From the NCBI GenBank assembly GCA_002281855.1, contig NCHQ01000035.1:1-54784 (forward strand): 54,784 nt of DNA. Direction: 5' to 3'. Positions 41,332 through 48,989 of this stretch are shown here, piece by piece. The notes beneath the pieces were generated by a model, which made no database searches, was not told where the DNA came from, and saw nothing but the letters and a program-made list of their open reading frames with translations. A program made the translations under genes and the position numbers. Origin of the DNA: Rhodospirillales bacterium 24-66-33 (lineage in GTDB: Bacteria > Pseudomonadota > Alphaproteobacteria > Reyranellales > Reyranellaceae). The first letter of the stretch is position 1. The number at the start of each line of letters is the position of its first letter.

Positions 41332-42158
41332 CCTATTCGACGCTTCTCACCGAACGCACCGGGCCGGTGCTCAAGATCACGACCAACCGGCCGGAGGTGC
41401 TGAACGCGCAGAGCCGGGTCCTGCTCGAAGAACTCGACCATGCGTTCCAGGCGGCGGTCGACGACAACGAGGTGCGGGTCATCATCCTGGCCGGCGCCGG
41501 CAAGCATTTCTCGGCCGGGCACGATCTCGGCAGCGCGCAGGAGATGGAGGACCAGAAGAAGACGCCGCTGGAGCCCGGCTTCAAGGGCGAATATCGCCGC
41601 CTGTGGGAGCGCTTCTTCGAGAACACGATGCGCTGGCGCGACCTTCCCAAGCCCACCATCGCGCAGGTCCAGGGCTACTGCATCATGGGCGGCATGATGA
41701 TCGCCTCGGCCTGCGACATCATCATCGCGAGCGAGGATGCCCAATTCGCCGACCGCGCCGTGAAGTGGGGCGGCAGCCACGTTCAGTATTTCTCGATGCC
41801 GTGGGACTTCGGCCCGCGCAAGACCAAGGAGTATCTCTTCACCGGCGATTTCATCAGCGCCGCCGATGCCGAGAAAGCGGGCCTGGTGAACCGCGTCGTG
41901 TCCCGCGAAAAGCTCGAAGCGGAAACGATGGCGCTCGCCCAGCGGATCGCCGAGCGCGATCCCTATGCGCTGAAGCTCGCCAAGGCCTCGGTCAACGAGA
42001 CCCAGGACGCGCAGGGCTGGCGGCAGGCGATGGAGAACGCCTTCAAGAACTACATGCTCACCATCCCGCATCGCATCGAGATGGGAACCTACGGTCCCGC
42101 GGCACGCGAGAAGGCGCCGAAGGATCGCTTCGGCGTTCTCAACAAGAAAGCGGTCTGA
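41328..42158 (+). CDS. Crotonase family protein, translationally coupled to the amidohydrolase
   Basis: 276 residues: ITTNRPEVLNAQSRVLLEEL, oxyanion hole GAGKHFSAGHDLGSA, and GYCIMGGMMIASACDIIIAS. As in the first crotonase, neither classical catalytic Glu is kept: the first site is MGGMMIA, the second FADRAVKWGG. A long C-terminal region (HRIEMGTYGPAAREKAPKDR) fits the crotonase trimer tail. ATG at 41328 overlaps the amidohydrolase stop. Its TGA directly abuts the stop of the convergent DUF4198 gene. Confidence 0.84.
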   Translation: MTYSTLLTERTGPVLKITTNRPEVLNAQSRVLLEELDHAFQAAVDDNEVRVIILAGAGKHFSAGHDLGSAQEMEDQKKTPLEPGFKGEYRRLWERFFENTMRWRDLPKPTIAQVQGYCIMGGMMIASACDIIIASEDAQFADRAVKWGGSHVQYFSMPWDFGPRKTKEYLFTGDFISAADAEKAGLVNRVVSREKLEAETMALAQRIAERDPYALKLAKASVNETQDAQGWRQAMENAFKNYMLTIPHRIEMGTYGPAAREKAPKDRFGVLNKKAV

Positions 42159-42866
42159 TCAGCGTTTCGGCGTGACGACCGGCGGACGCGCCGGCGCCGC
42201 GAGTCCGTCCGGCACCTTGAAGGTGAGCGTCGTCACGAGGCGCATGCCGTCGTAGGGTGCCGTGCCGTGAGTGCCCGGCGTGTTGTCGACCACCGCCACT
42301 TCGACGGCATAGGTGCCCTTCCACGGCAGCTCGACCTCGAAGGCACCGGCCTCGTCGGTTTTGAATTCCTTCGTCCAGCCGAACTCGGTCACGACTTCCG
42401 CCTTGGCCTTTGGCAGCGGCTTGCCGTCGTAGAACACCTTGAAGCTGCCCGGCTTGCCGGTCGGCACGATGTCGAGCGGGATCAGCGGCTTGCGCTCGCT
42501 GAAGTCGGCGACGTAGCGCGCCGAGAGGCGGCCCAGCGTGCGCGTGACCTTGTCGTTCTGCTTGCGCTCGGTGACCCTGGCCTGCTCGGCCACGACGCCG
42601 CTTGCGCCCTCGGGCGCACCGGTGAACTGGAACGAGGTCGGCTTCTTCTCAGCCTTCAACGCAATGTCACCCGAGACGCCAAACGCCTTGGCCGCCGGCA
42701 TCGGCTCGAAGCGATCGAGCAAGCCAGGCGAGCCCTCCCGCAGATTGTCGCCGAACTCGCCGAAATAGAGCTGGTAACCGCCCGCGTCCGGCTCGAGCCA
42801 GAGCGCATGGGCCGAGGCGGCACCGGTGAGGGAGAGCCACAGAAGGGCGGCGATGACGAAACGCAT
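42159..42866 (-). CDS. DUF4198 domain periplasmic protein
   Basis: 235 residues with a signal peptide (MRFVIAALLWLSLTGAASA, then HALWLEP). The mature N terminus His-Ala-Leu-Trp is typical of DUF4198 proteins, some of which resemble the periplasmic part of nickel/cobalt transporters (NikM-like); an N-terminal His after cleavage could bind metal. The C-terminal part, FKTDEAGAFEVELPWKGTYAVEV, is a beta-sandwich repeat. No transporter neighbour. Stop adjacent to the second crotonase's stop. Confidence 0.78.
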   Translation of the reverse strand: MRFVIAALLWLSLTGAASAHALWLEPDAGGYQLYFGEFGDNLREGSPGLLDRFEPMPAAKAFGVSGDIALKAEKKPTSFQFTGAPEGASGVVAEQARVTERKQNDKVTRTLGRLSARYVADFSERKPLIPLDIVPTGKPGSFKVFYDGKPLPKAKAEVVTEFGWTKEFKTDEAGAFEVELPWKGTYAVEVAVVDNTPGTHGTAPYDGMRLVTTLTFKVPDGLAAPARPPVVTPKR

Positions 42867-43091
42867 GGGTCGATGTCCTCCAGGGAGGGAATATCTACCA
42901 CGAGCGCAATTAATTACTAGTCGCAATACCACTTTGCGTTTCTAAGAAGATGATGGCCCCCACTGCGTTCTTTTCAACCGATACCAAACGACCCATCTCG
43001 CCGCAGCTCTCGCGAGCCCTTGCCCAGCATCGCTCTCGCTTTTGTTGTCACAAGCCTGGCGACCCGGGGCCATCGCTGATCATTGGGCGCG
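42867..43091. other. Intergenic stretch less GC-rich than its surroundings
   Basis: About 225 bases with no credible gene. Stretches such as GCAATTAATTACTAGTCGCA contrast with the GC-rich flanks. It probably includes the DUF4198 promoter next to 42866. I see no repeat, tRNA or attachment-site pattern in it. Confidence 0.6.
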
Positions 43092-43367
43092 CTAACGAAA
43101 TGCAGACCAGATGATTGCCGCGAGGATCGATGCAATGACCACAAAGGTGAGTAGGTTTGCCAATGCCATGGCTATGAACCAGTGCTCGTTATCGTAGTCA
43201 AAGTGGAAACGCGTGTGGATGCCTTCGAAAATCACGGAAGATATGAGCGTGGACATCATGACCACACCGACCGGGTGCGCCAGTCGCCAGAGGGCTCCGA
43301 CGGTCAACAAGCAGATCACCCAACAAAGGGGTGACAGCAGTTGAGCCACGACAAGCATCCACCACAT
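43092..43367 (-). CDS. Small membrane protein of unknown function
   Basis: 91 residues from the ATG at 43367 (GGAG nine bases upstream; a TTG five codons earlier is the alternative). Three predicted helices: residues 3-27, 30-46 and 67-88. A charged loop between the last two contains HTRFHFDYDNEHWF. Codon usage is less GC-biased than in neighbours. No family recognised. It is isolated in the AT-richer patch, so it may be a recent arrival or a fast-evolving orphan. Confidence 0.5.
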   Translation of the reverse strand: MWWMLVVAQLLSPLCWVICLLTVGALWRLAHPVGVVMMSTLISSVIFEGIHTRFHFDYDNEHWFIAMALANLLTFVVIASILAAIIWSAFR

Positions 43368-43490
43368 AACGCACTTCTCCAAGGACTCACAATTCGCCGC
43401 TTCGGCATAGATGCAATTCGGAAAGCGGATCGCCGCTCGCCGTGCCAGATGCTGCGGGCCGACTCATCGGTAAGCTCTCAAGCGAACACG

Positions 43491-44033
43491 CTAGAAGTCC
43501 CGCGGATCGAAGTTGAACGTCATGGTCTTCCATGACTGGTATTTCTCGGGCGGGAGCGGCCATGGCTGGCAACGCGGATTGTTAATGGCGTTGAGCGCAG
43601 CGTCGGCAGCCGCACAGTACACCGGATCGCCGCTGTAATAGCGCCCGGTATCGCGCAGCGCAGCCTTTGCCGGTCTGCCGTCCTGGCTCATCTCGACAGT
43701 CACTGCGATGATCATCCTTTCGGTGATCCGTCCTTGCTGAGTGTTCCAGCATGGCCGAATCTTCTGCTGTACGTCCGCGACCTCGCGCGCGGTCAGTGGC
43801 GACGCGAGAACCGGCGGCGCTGACGCCGGACGGGTGACCTGCTGCGCTGGATGAGGGCTGGTTTCAGGCGTCGGCGATTTCTGCGGTGACGCCCTACCCT
43901 TCAGAATGTCGTCGATCATGGAGTCAACGGTTGGTCGAGGGGGCTTCGGCCCAACGTCGCTCGTCTGCGCCGCTGTCCCCGTCGCAGCGAATGCCGCCAG
44001 CACGGAGAAAACAACGCAAAAGCCGAACTGCAT
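43491..44033 (-). CDS. Secreted TolA C-terminal-like protein
   Basis: 180 residues with a signal peptide (MQFGFCVVFSVLAAFAATGT, cleavage after TAAQ). A Pro-rich linker covers about 30-90. The C-terminal domain resembles alphaproteobacterial TolA domain III: IRPCWNTQQGR, VTVEMSQDGRPAKAALRDTG, AADAALNAINNPRCQPWPLP and YQSWKTMTFNFDPRDF. The paired cysteines of that domain are kept. TolQ, TolR and TolB are absent, and the N terminus looks cleavable rather than a membrane anchor. GGAGG precedes the ATG. An orphan paralogue rather than the housekeeping TolA. Confidence 0.72.
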   Translation of the reverse strand: MQFGFCVVFSVLAAFAATGTAAQTSDVGPKPPRPTVDSMIDDILKGRASPQKSPTPETSPHPAQQVTRPASAPPVLASPLTAREVADVQQKIRPCWNTQQGRITERMIIAVTVEMSQDGRPAKAALRDTGRYYSGDPVYCAAADAALNAINNPRCQPWPLPPEKYQSWKTMTFNFDPRDF

Positions 44034-44118
44034 GATGCCTCCGAGGCTCACTCTCGCTTGACTCTCAACACTCCGCAAGTGGTAGGAACGCTGTCTAATG
44101 CCACCTGGTCGAGCGGGG

Positions 44119-45801
44119 CTATCCGACGACCCGACCATCCGCCATGTGAGCGATCTCGTCAGTGAACGCGGCGGCGGCCCGCGGATCGTGGGTGATCAGG
44201 ATGACGGTGCGGCCTTGCGTTGCGGCGCGCAGGGAGGCGATGAGCTGGCGCGCGGTGCCGGCGTCGAGATTCTCGGTCGGTTCGTCGAGGATCAGGATTC
44301 GGGGATCGCGAAGGAGCGCACGGGCCAGCACGAGGCGGCGCGCCTGGCCGGCGGACAGGCGCGCACCCGCCTCGCCGATCCAGGTGTCGATGCCGTCCGG
44401 CAGGCCGCGCACGAATTCGACGAGCTGCACGACCGCGAGCGCTTGCTCCAACGCGTTCGCATCCGCGTCCGGCGCCGCCATGAGGAGATTGTCGCGCACC
44501 GAGCCATTGAAGAGCTGCGCATCCTGAGTGGCGATGCCGACGAGGCGACGCAGGTCGTCCGGCCGATAGCGCCGCAGATCGTGCCCGCCCAGCCGGATCT
44601 CTCCTTCGTATTCCCAGAAGCGTACCAGCAGCCGGCCCAGCGAACTCTTGCCCGCGCCGCTCGGTCCCAGCACGGCGAGATGCCGGCCATCGGGAATCTC
44701 GAGATCGAGCCCGTCCAAGGCGGGCGGCGAATCGGGCGCGTAGCGCAATCGCACCGACGAGAAGACGACGCTCGCGTCGCGCGCCACGGGCGAAGGGTCG
44801 GGCCCGGCAACGATGGAAGGCGTGCGATCGGCAAGATCGAAGAGGCGGCGGGCGGCAGCCCTCACCTCGCCCCAGCGCTCCATGGCCGCCGGCAACGGCG
44901 CCACCGCCTCGAAGGCCGCGAGCGCGGCGAGGGCGAGCGCCGGCACGAGGGCGGGCGCGACCTCGGGCAGAAGACTTCCCGCAGCGACGCTCGCCGAGGC
45001 CAGCAAGGCGGCGCACCACAGGGCAAGACCGGCCGAAAGGCCGACGGCTGCTTCCGCCACCACCCCCGCCGTCGAGGCGCGACTCTGACTGTCGACCAGG
45101 CGTTCGCCCAGCCCGTCGATGACGGCGAGCTGGCGCTCGACGGCGCCCGCGGCCCGGAGATCCGTCAGGCCCTGAAGCAGGTCCACCGTCGCCACGCGCA
45201 GCGCGGCCCGTGACGCGACGGCTTCCGCGCCGGGCGTTGCGGCGGCGCGGCGCGCCCATGTCGGCACGATGCCACCGGCCACGATCAGCAGCACGGCGAG
45301 GGCCAGTGCGGTCGGCGGATGCAGGACGGCCACGACCAGCACGATCGCGACGCTGCAGACCAGCGCCACGGCAATCGGCGAGGCCAGGCGCAGATAGGCA
45401 TGCTGCAACGTCTCGACGTCGGCCTGGAGGCTGCCCGCAAGGTCGCCGCCGCGCCGCGACTGGAGCTGCCCCGGCGACAGGAGGATGAGTCGCCGGAACA
45501 ACCAAAGGCGCAGCCCGGCCAGGAGTCGGAAGGTAGCCTCGTGGCTCAGCAGCCGCTCGCCATAGCGACCGCCGGTCCGCACGATGGCAAAGAACCGAAT
45601 GCCGGCCGCCGGCAGGAAGTAATTCATCATGCCGGTGGTGACACCGGCAATTCCCATGGCGGCGATGAACCAGCCGGCGACACCCATCAACGCCACGCTC
45701 GCCAGCACCGTCGCGCAGGCGACGAACACCGCGAGCAACATCCAACTCCGCCACGGCCGGGCGAGCGCGAGCAGGCGGCGAACAAGGGCCAGGTCGCTCA
45801 C
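44119..45801 (-). CDS. cydC: Thiol reductant ABC exporter subunit CydC
   Basis: 560 residues: exporter membrane domain at about 1-310 (opening MSDLALVRRLLALARPWRSW) and ATPase domain at about 340-560 with GPSGAGKSS, signature LSAGQARRL and LILDEPTENLD. CydDC exports glutathione/cysteine and is required for cytochrome bd assembly. The start is GTG, overlapping the cydD stop as GTGA. Last gene of the cyd operon. Confidence 0.92.
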   Translation of the reverse strand: MSDLALVRRLLALARPWRSWMLLAVFVACATVLASVALMGVAGWFIAAMGIAGVTTGMMNYFLPAAGIRFFAIVRTGGRYGERLLSHEATFRLLAGLRLWLFRRLILLSPGQLQSRRGGDLAGSLQADVETLQHAYLRLASPIAVALVCSVAIVLVVAVLHPPTALALAVLLIVAGGIVPTWARRAAATPGAEAVASRAALRVATVDLLQGLTDLRAAGAVERQLAVIDGLGERLVDSQSRASTAGVVAEAAVGLSAGLALWCAALLASASVAAGSLLPEVAPALVPALALAALAAFEAVAPLPAAMERWGEVRAAARRLFDLADRTPSIVAGPDPSPVARDASVVFSSVRLRYAPDSPPALDGLDLEIPDGRHLAVLGPSGAGKSSLGRLLVRFWEYEGEIRLGGHDLRRYRPDDLRRLVGIATQDAQLFNGSVRDNLLMAAPDADANALEQALAVVQLVEFVRGLPDGIDTWIGEAGARLSAGQARRLVLARALLRDPRILILDEPTENLDAGTARQLIASLRAATQGRTVILITHDPRAAAAFTDEIAHMADGRVVG

Positions 45802-47564
45802 GGCGCGAGCCCTGCGTCGCGCAAAAGGCGGGCGAAGCGACCGTCGTCCGCTTGCAGCGCGGCGCGCGGCCCCTGCTCCACGATGCGCCCCTCCTCCAGG
45901 AACACGACGCGGTCGGCGAGATGCACGGTGGCGAGCCGATGGGTGACGATCAGCGTGGTGCGGCCCGTCGCCAATCGGCGGATGGCGTCGGCCACCGAAG
46001 CTTCCGTGCCGCGGTCGAGCCCGGCGGTGCCTTCGTCGAGAAGCAACAGGCCGGCCTTCTCCTTCAGGAAAGCCCGCGCCAGCGCCAGGCGCTGGACCTG
46101 GCCGCCCGACAGTGTCTCGCCATGCTCGCCGAGCGGCGTGTCGTAGCCGCGGGGCAGCGCTGTGATGAATCCGTCGGCGGCGGCCATCCGGGCCGCAGCG
46201 CGCACGCGATCGAGACTGGCGTCCGGATCGCCCAGCCGGATGTTGTCGAGCACGCTGCCCTCGAACATGTGCGGCCGCTGCGGCACGACAGCGACATGCT
46301 CGAGCCAGTGCGCGGGATCCAGGGTGGCCAGGTCGTGGCCGTTCGCGAGCACCTGCCCCGATTGCGGGTGCAGAAGGCCCATGAGCAGCGAGAGCAATGT
46401 GCTCTTGCCCGCGCCGCTCGGCCCGACCAGCGCCACGATCTCGCCCGGCACGAGGCGCAGCGAGAAGTCCTGAAGGGCGGGCCTCTCCGGCTCCCAGGCG
46501 AAGCTCACGCCTTCACACTCGATCGTGAGGGCCGCACCGAGGACGGGCCGCTCCTCGCCGGCCGGCATCGGCGTCTCTGCTTGCAGGTCGAGGATGCGTT
46601 CGGCTGCCGCCAGGGCCTCCATGCGCGCGTGATAGTCGAGGCCGAGCTGGCGCAGCGGGGCATAGAACTCCGGCGCCAGCAGCAGGACGAAGAACGCGGC
46701 CTCGAAGCCCAGCGCACCGTCGAGCAGTCGGAAGCCGATCAGCACGGCGACCAGGGCGATGCCGACGGTTGCGAAGAACTCCAGCGCCAAGGTCGAGAGG
46801 AACGCGACCCGCAGCACCGCCATGGTGCTCTTGCGATAGTCCTCGGCGGCCTCGGCGAGACGCTCGGCCTCGCGGTCGCCGGCATTCAACAGGCGCAAGG
46901 TCGTCAGGCGCTGCAGCCCGTCGAGCAGCCGGCCGGACAGGCGCAGCAGGCGCAGCCACTGCCGGCGGTTCAGCTTCTCCGCACCGAGCCCCAGCAGGAC
47001 CATGAACAGCGGAATGACCGGCGCCGTCACCAGCAGCACGAGCCCGGAAATCCAGTCGCGCGGCAGGACGACGACCAGCACGAGCGGCGGCAGGACGACG
47101 AGCACGCCGAGATGGGCGAGGAAGCGCGACACATAGGCGTCGAGCGCGTCGACGCCTTCGAGCACGACGGTGGCAGCCTCGCCCGTGCTGCGGCCTGCGT
47201 TCGTTGCAGGTCCAAGCGACGCCAGATGGCGCAGCAGCGCCGAGCGGATGCGGGCCTTCACCCGGCCCGCCGCCGCGAGCGCGGCGCGGCCCGATGCCGT
47301 GGCAAGAAAGAAGCGCAGCACCAGCAGCGGAAGGACCGGCAAGAGCCAGGGAAGCGCCGACGAGACGGATGCCTTCGCCATGACGACCGGGGCGATGGCG
47401 TGCGCCAGCAGCCAGGCTTGCGGCACGGCAAGGGCCGACGCCAGGGCGCCCAGCACGATCGCGCGCCGCACCCCGCTCCGGGCCGCTTCTGCAATCTCGG
47501 CGCGCAGCCAGCGCTCGACACCGCCGCGACGACGCCGAGGCGCGTCCGCCTGGGGCCCGGTCAT
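45798..47564 (-). CDS. cydD: Thiol reductant ABC exporter subunit CydD
   Basis: 588 residues with fused membrane (about 25-330) and ATPase (about 350-580) domains: GPSGAGKST, LSGGQVQRLALARAFL, LLLDEGTAGLD and VTHRLAT. It is the heterodimer partner of CydC. ATG at 47564, 18 bases after the CydX-like gene's stop. An Arg-rich N terminus (RRRRGGVERWLRAEI) precedes the first helix. Confidence 0.92.
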   Translation of the reverse strand: MTGPQADAPRRRRGGVERWLRAEIAEAARSGVRRAIVLGALASALAVPQAWLLAHAIAPVVMAKASVSSALPWLLPVLPLLVLRFFLATASGRAALAAAGRVKARIRSALLRHLASLGPATNAGRSTGEAATVVLEGVDALDAYVSRFLAHLGVLVVLPPLVLVVVLPRDWISGLVLLVTAPVIPLFMVLLGLGAEKLNRRQWLRLLRLSGRLLDGLQRLTTLRLLNAGDREAERLAEAAEDYRKSTMAVLRVAFLSTLALEFFATVGIALVAVLIGFRLLDGALGFEAAFFVLLLAPEFYAPLRQLGLDYHARMEALAAAERILDLQAETPMPAGEERPVLGAALTIECEGVSFAWEPERPALQDFSLRLVPGEIVALVGPSGAGKSTLLSLLMGLLHPQSGQVLANGHDLATLDPAHWLEHVAVVPQRPHMFEGSVLDNIRLGDPDASLDRVRAAARMAAADGFITALPRGYDTPLGEHGETLSGGQVQRLALARAFLKEKAGLLLLDEGTAGLDRGTEASVADAIRRLATGRTTLIVTHRLATVHLADRVVFLEEGRIVEQGPRAALQADDGRFARLLRDAGLAP

Positions 47565-47582
47565 GGGAAAGCGATCGTCAGG

Positions 47583-47831
47583 TCAGCGCGATGGCCGTTG
47601 CGCGGGCGCGTCGACGGCGCTGGAGACATCCAGCGGCTCCCCGGGCGGGCGGGCCGCCTTGGCCGCGTCCTCCTGCGCCTCGAACAGCACCCCGGCCGAG
47701 ACCGCGACCAGCACCATGAAGCCGGTGCCCAGGAACCACGACAGGTACCAGGGCCCGTAGTCGCCCAGGATGATGGCGAACAGGATGGCCAGTGCCGCGA
47801 GCGTCATGGCGATGATGTAGCGCACGAACAT
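47583..47831 (-). CDS. CydX-like small subunit with an extra N-terminal membrane segment
   Basis: 82 residues. Residues 28-55 (WYLSWFLGT at 28-36, then LFEAQED) match the CydX/YbgT pattern WYFAWILGT ... E-x-ED of the 37-residue bd oxidase subunit. Ahead of it lies a separate hydrophobic helix (residues 5-23), and behind it a Pro/Ala-rich tail of about 25 residues. Placed 12 bases after cydB, exactly where cydX belongs, with a GGGGGA Shine-Dalgarno. CydX stabilises haem d/b595 binding in CydAB; the extra helix is unusual. Confidence 0.72.
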   Translation of the reverse strand: MFVRYIIAMTLAALAILFAIILGDYGPWYLSWFLGTGFMVLVAVSAGVLFEAQEDAAKAARPPGEPLDVSSAVDAPAQRPSR

Positions 47832-47843
47832 GTCCGATCCCCC

Positions 47844-48977
47844 TTAATACGCGTGATCCGAGGTTTCGACGTGCTTCACGCCCACCTTGCCGCGCATCAC
47901 CCAGAAGGCCCAGCTCGTGTACCAGATGATGAGCGGCATGAAGATCACGACGAAACCCACCATCCAGGTCAGCGTCACGAGGCTCGAACCGGAGTTCCAG
48001 ACCGTGAGACTGTGCGAGGGATTGCTGGACGACGGCATGATGAAGGGGAACATGGCGGCGCCGACCGTGCCGATCACGCCGATCCAGGCCAGAGCCCCCA
48101 ACCACCAGGCGAGGATCGGCCGCCTGATCGTATGGGCCAGCGCGCCGAGCAGCAGCCCGGCATAGACCAGTGCCGGCAGCAGCCACAGCGCAGGGTGCGC
48201 GGCGTAGTTCGCCAGAAGCCCGCCGGGCACCCGCGTCACCTGCTGGTGCAGCGGCGTCTGCGCCACGCCGGGATCGGGGCCCGCCACCAGCTTGAAGCCC
48301 TCCATCGTCGAGACCCAGAAGCCCGCGACGGTAAAGATCACGAGCGCAGCCAGGCCGCCCACGATCGCGGCCCGCCGGGCACGCGCGCCGATCGGATCCT
48401 CGGCGCCGCTGGCGAGGCAGGAGCCCCCCATGTAGGCGGCAAGCGCGACCGACATCAGCCCGCACAGGACGGCAAAGGGGTTGAACAGCCACAGGAAGCT
48501 GCCGGTGTAGAAGGACGTCAGACGCCAGTCGAAGTGGAACGGCACGCCCTGCAGGACATTGCCGATCGCCGCGCCGAACACCACCATCGGGACCAGGCCG
48601 CTCAGGAACAAGGCCGTGTCCCAGACGGCGCGCCAGGCAGGCGAGGCCAGCTTGCTGCGGTACTCGAAGCCCAGCGGCCGCAGGATCATGCTCCAGAGCA
48701 GCACCAGCATGACGATGTAGAAGCCGGAGAAGGCCGTCGCATAGACCAGCGGCCAGGCCGCGAAGATCGCGCCGCCGCCCAGGATGAACCACACCTGGTT
48801 GCCGTCCCAGTGCGGACCGATGACGTTCAGCGCCACCCGCCGTTCGGAGTCCGTCCGCCCGACATAGCGCAGGAGGGTGCCGACACCCATGTCCATGCCG
48901 ACCATGGCGCCGATGCCCGTCAGCAGCACGCCCAGCAGGACCCACCAGACGACCAGGAGAATCATGTAGGTTTCCAT
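47844..48977 (-). CDS. cydB: Cytochrome bd ubiquinol oxidase subunit II
   Basis: 377 residues, eight to nine helices. METYMILLVVWWVLLGVLLTG at the start, IGPHWDGNQVWFILGGGAIFAAWP (conserved W/GNQVW motif, read in two parts) and FPFIMPSSSNPSHSLTVWNSGSS near 315-340. It pairs with CydA as the quinol-oxidising, O2-reducing complex in the inner membrane. Twelve bases separate it from cydA. Confidence 0.95.
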   Translation of the reverse strand: METYMILLVVWWVLLGVLLTGIGAMVGMDMGVGTLLRYVGRTDSERRVALNVIGPHWDGNQVWFILGGGAIFAAWPLVYATAFSGFYIVMLVLLWSMILRPLGFEYRSKLASPAWRAVWDTALFLSGLVPMVVFGAAIGNVLQGVPFHFDWRLTSFYTGSFLWLFNPFAVLCGLMSVALAAYMGGSCLASGAEDPIGARARRAAIVGGLAALVIFTVAGFWVSTMEGFKLVAGPDPGVAQTPLHQQVTRVPGGLLANYAAHPALWLLPALVYAGLLLGALAHTIRRPILAWWLGALAWIGVIGTVGAAMFPFIMPSSSNPSHSLTVWNSGSSLVTLTWMVGFVVIFMPLIIWYTSWAFWVMRGKVGVKHVETSDHAY

Positions 48978-48989
48978 GATGCGTCTCCC

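Noticed and set aside
42156..42161. TGATCA formed by two abutting convergent stop codons
   Set aside because: Neat, but a chance outcome of dense gene packing; kept only as part of the convergent-junction observation.
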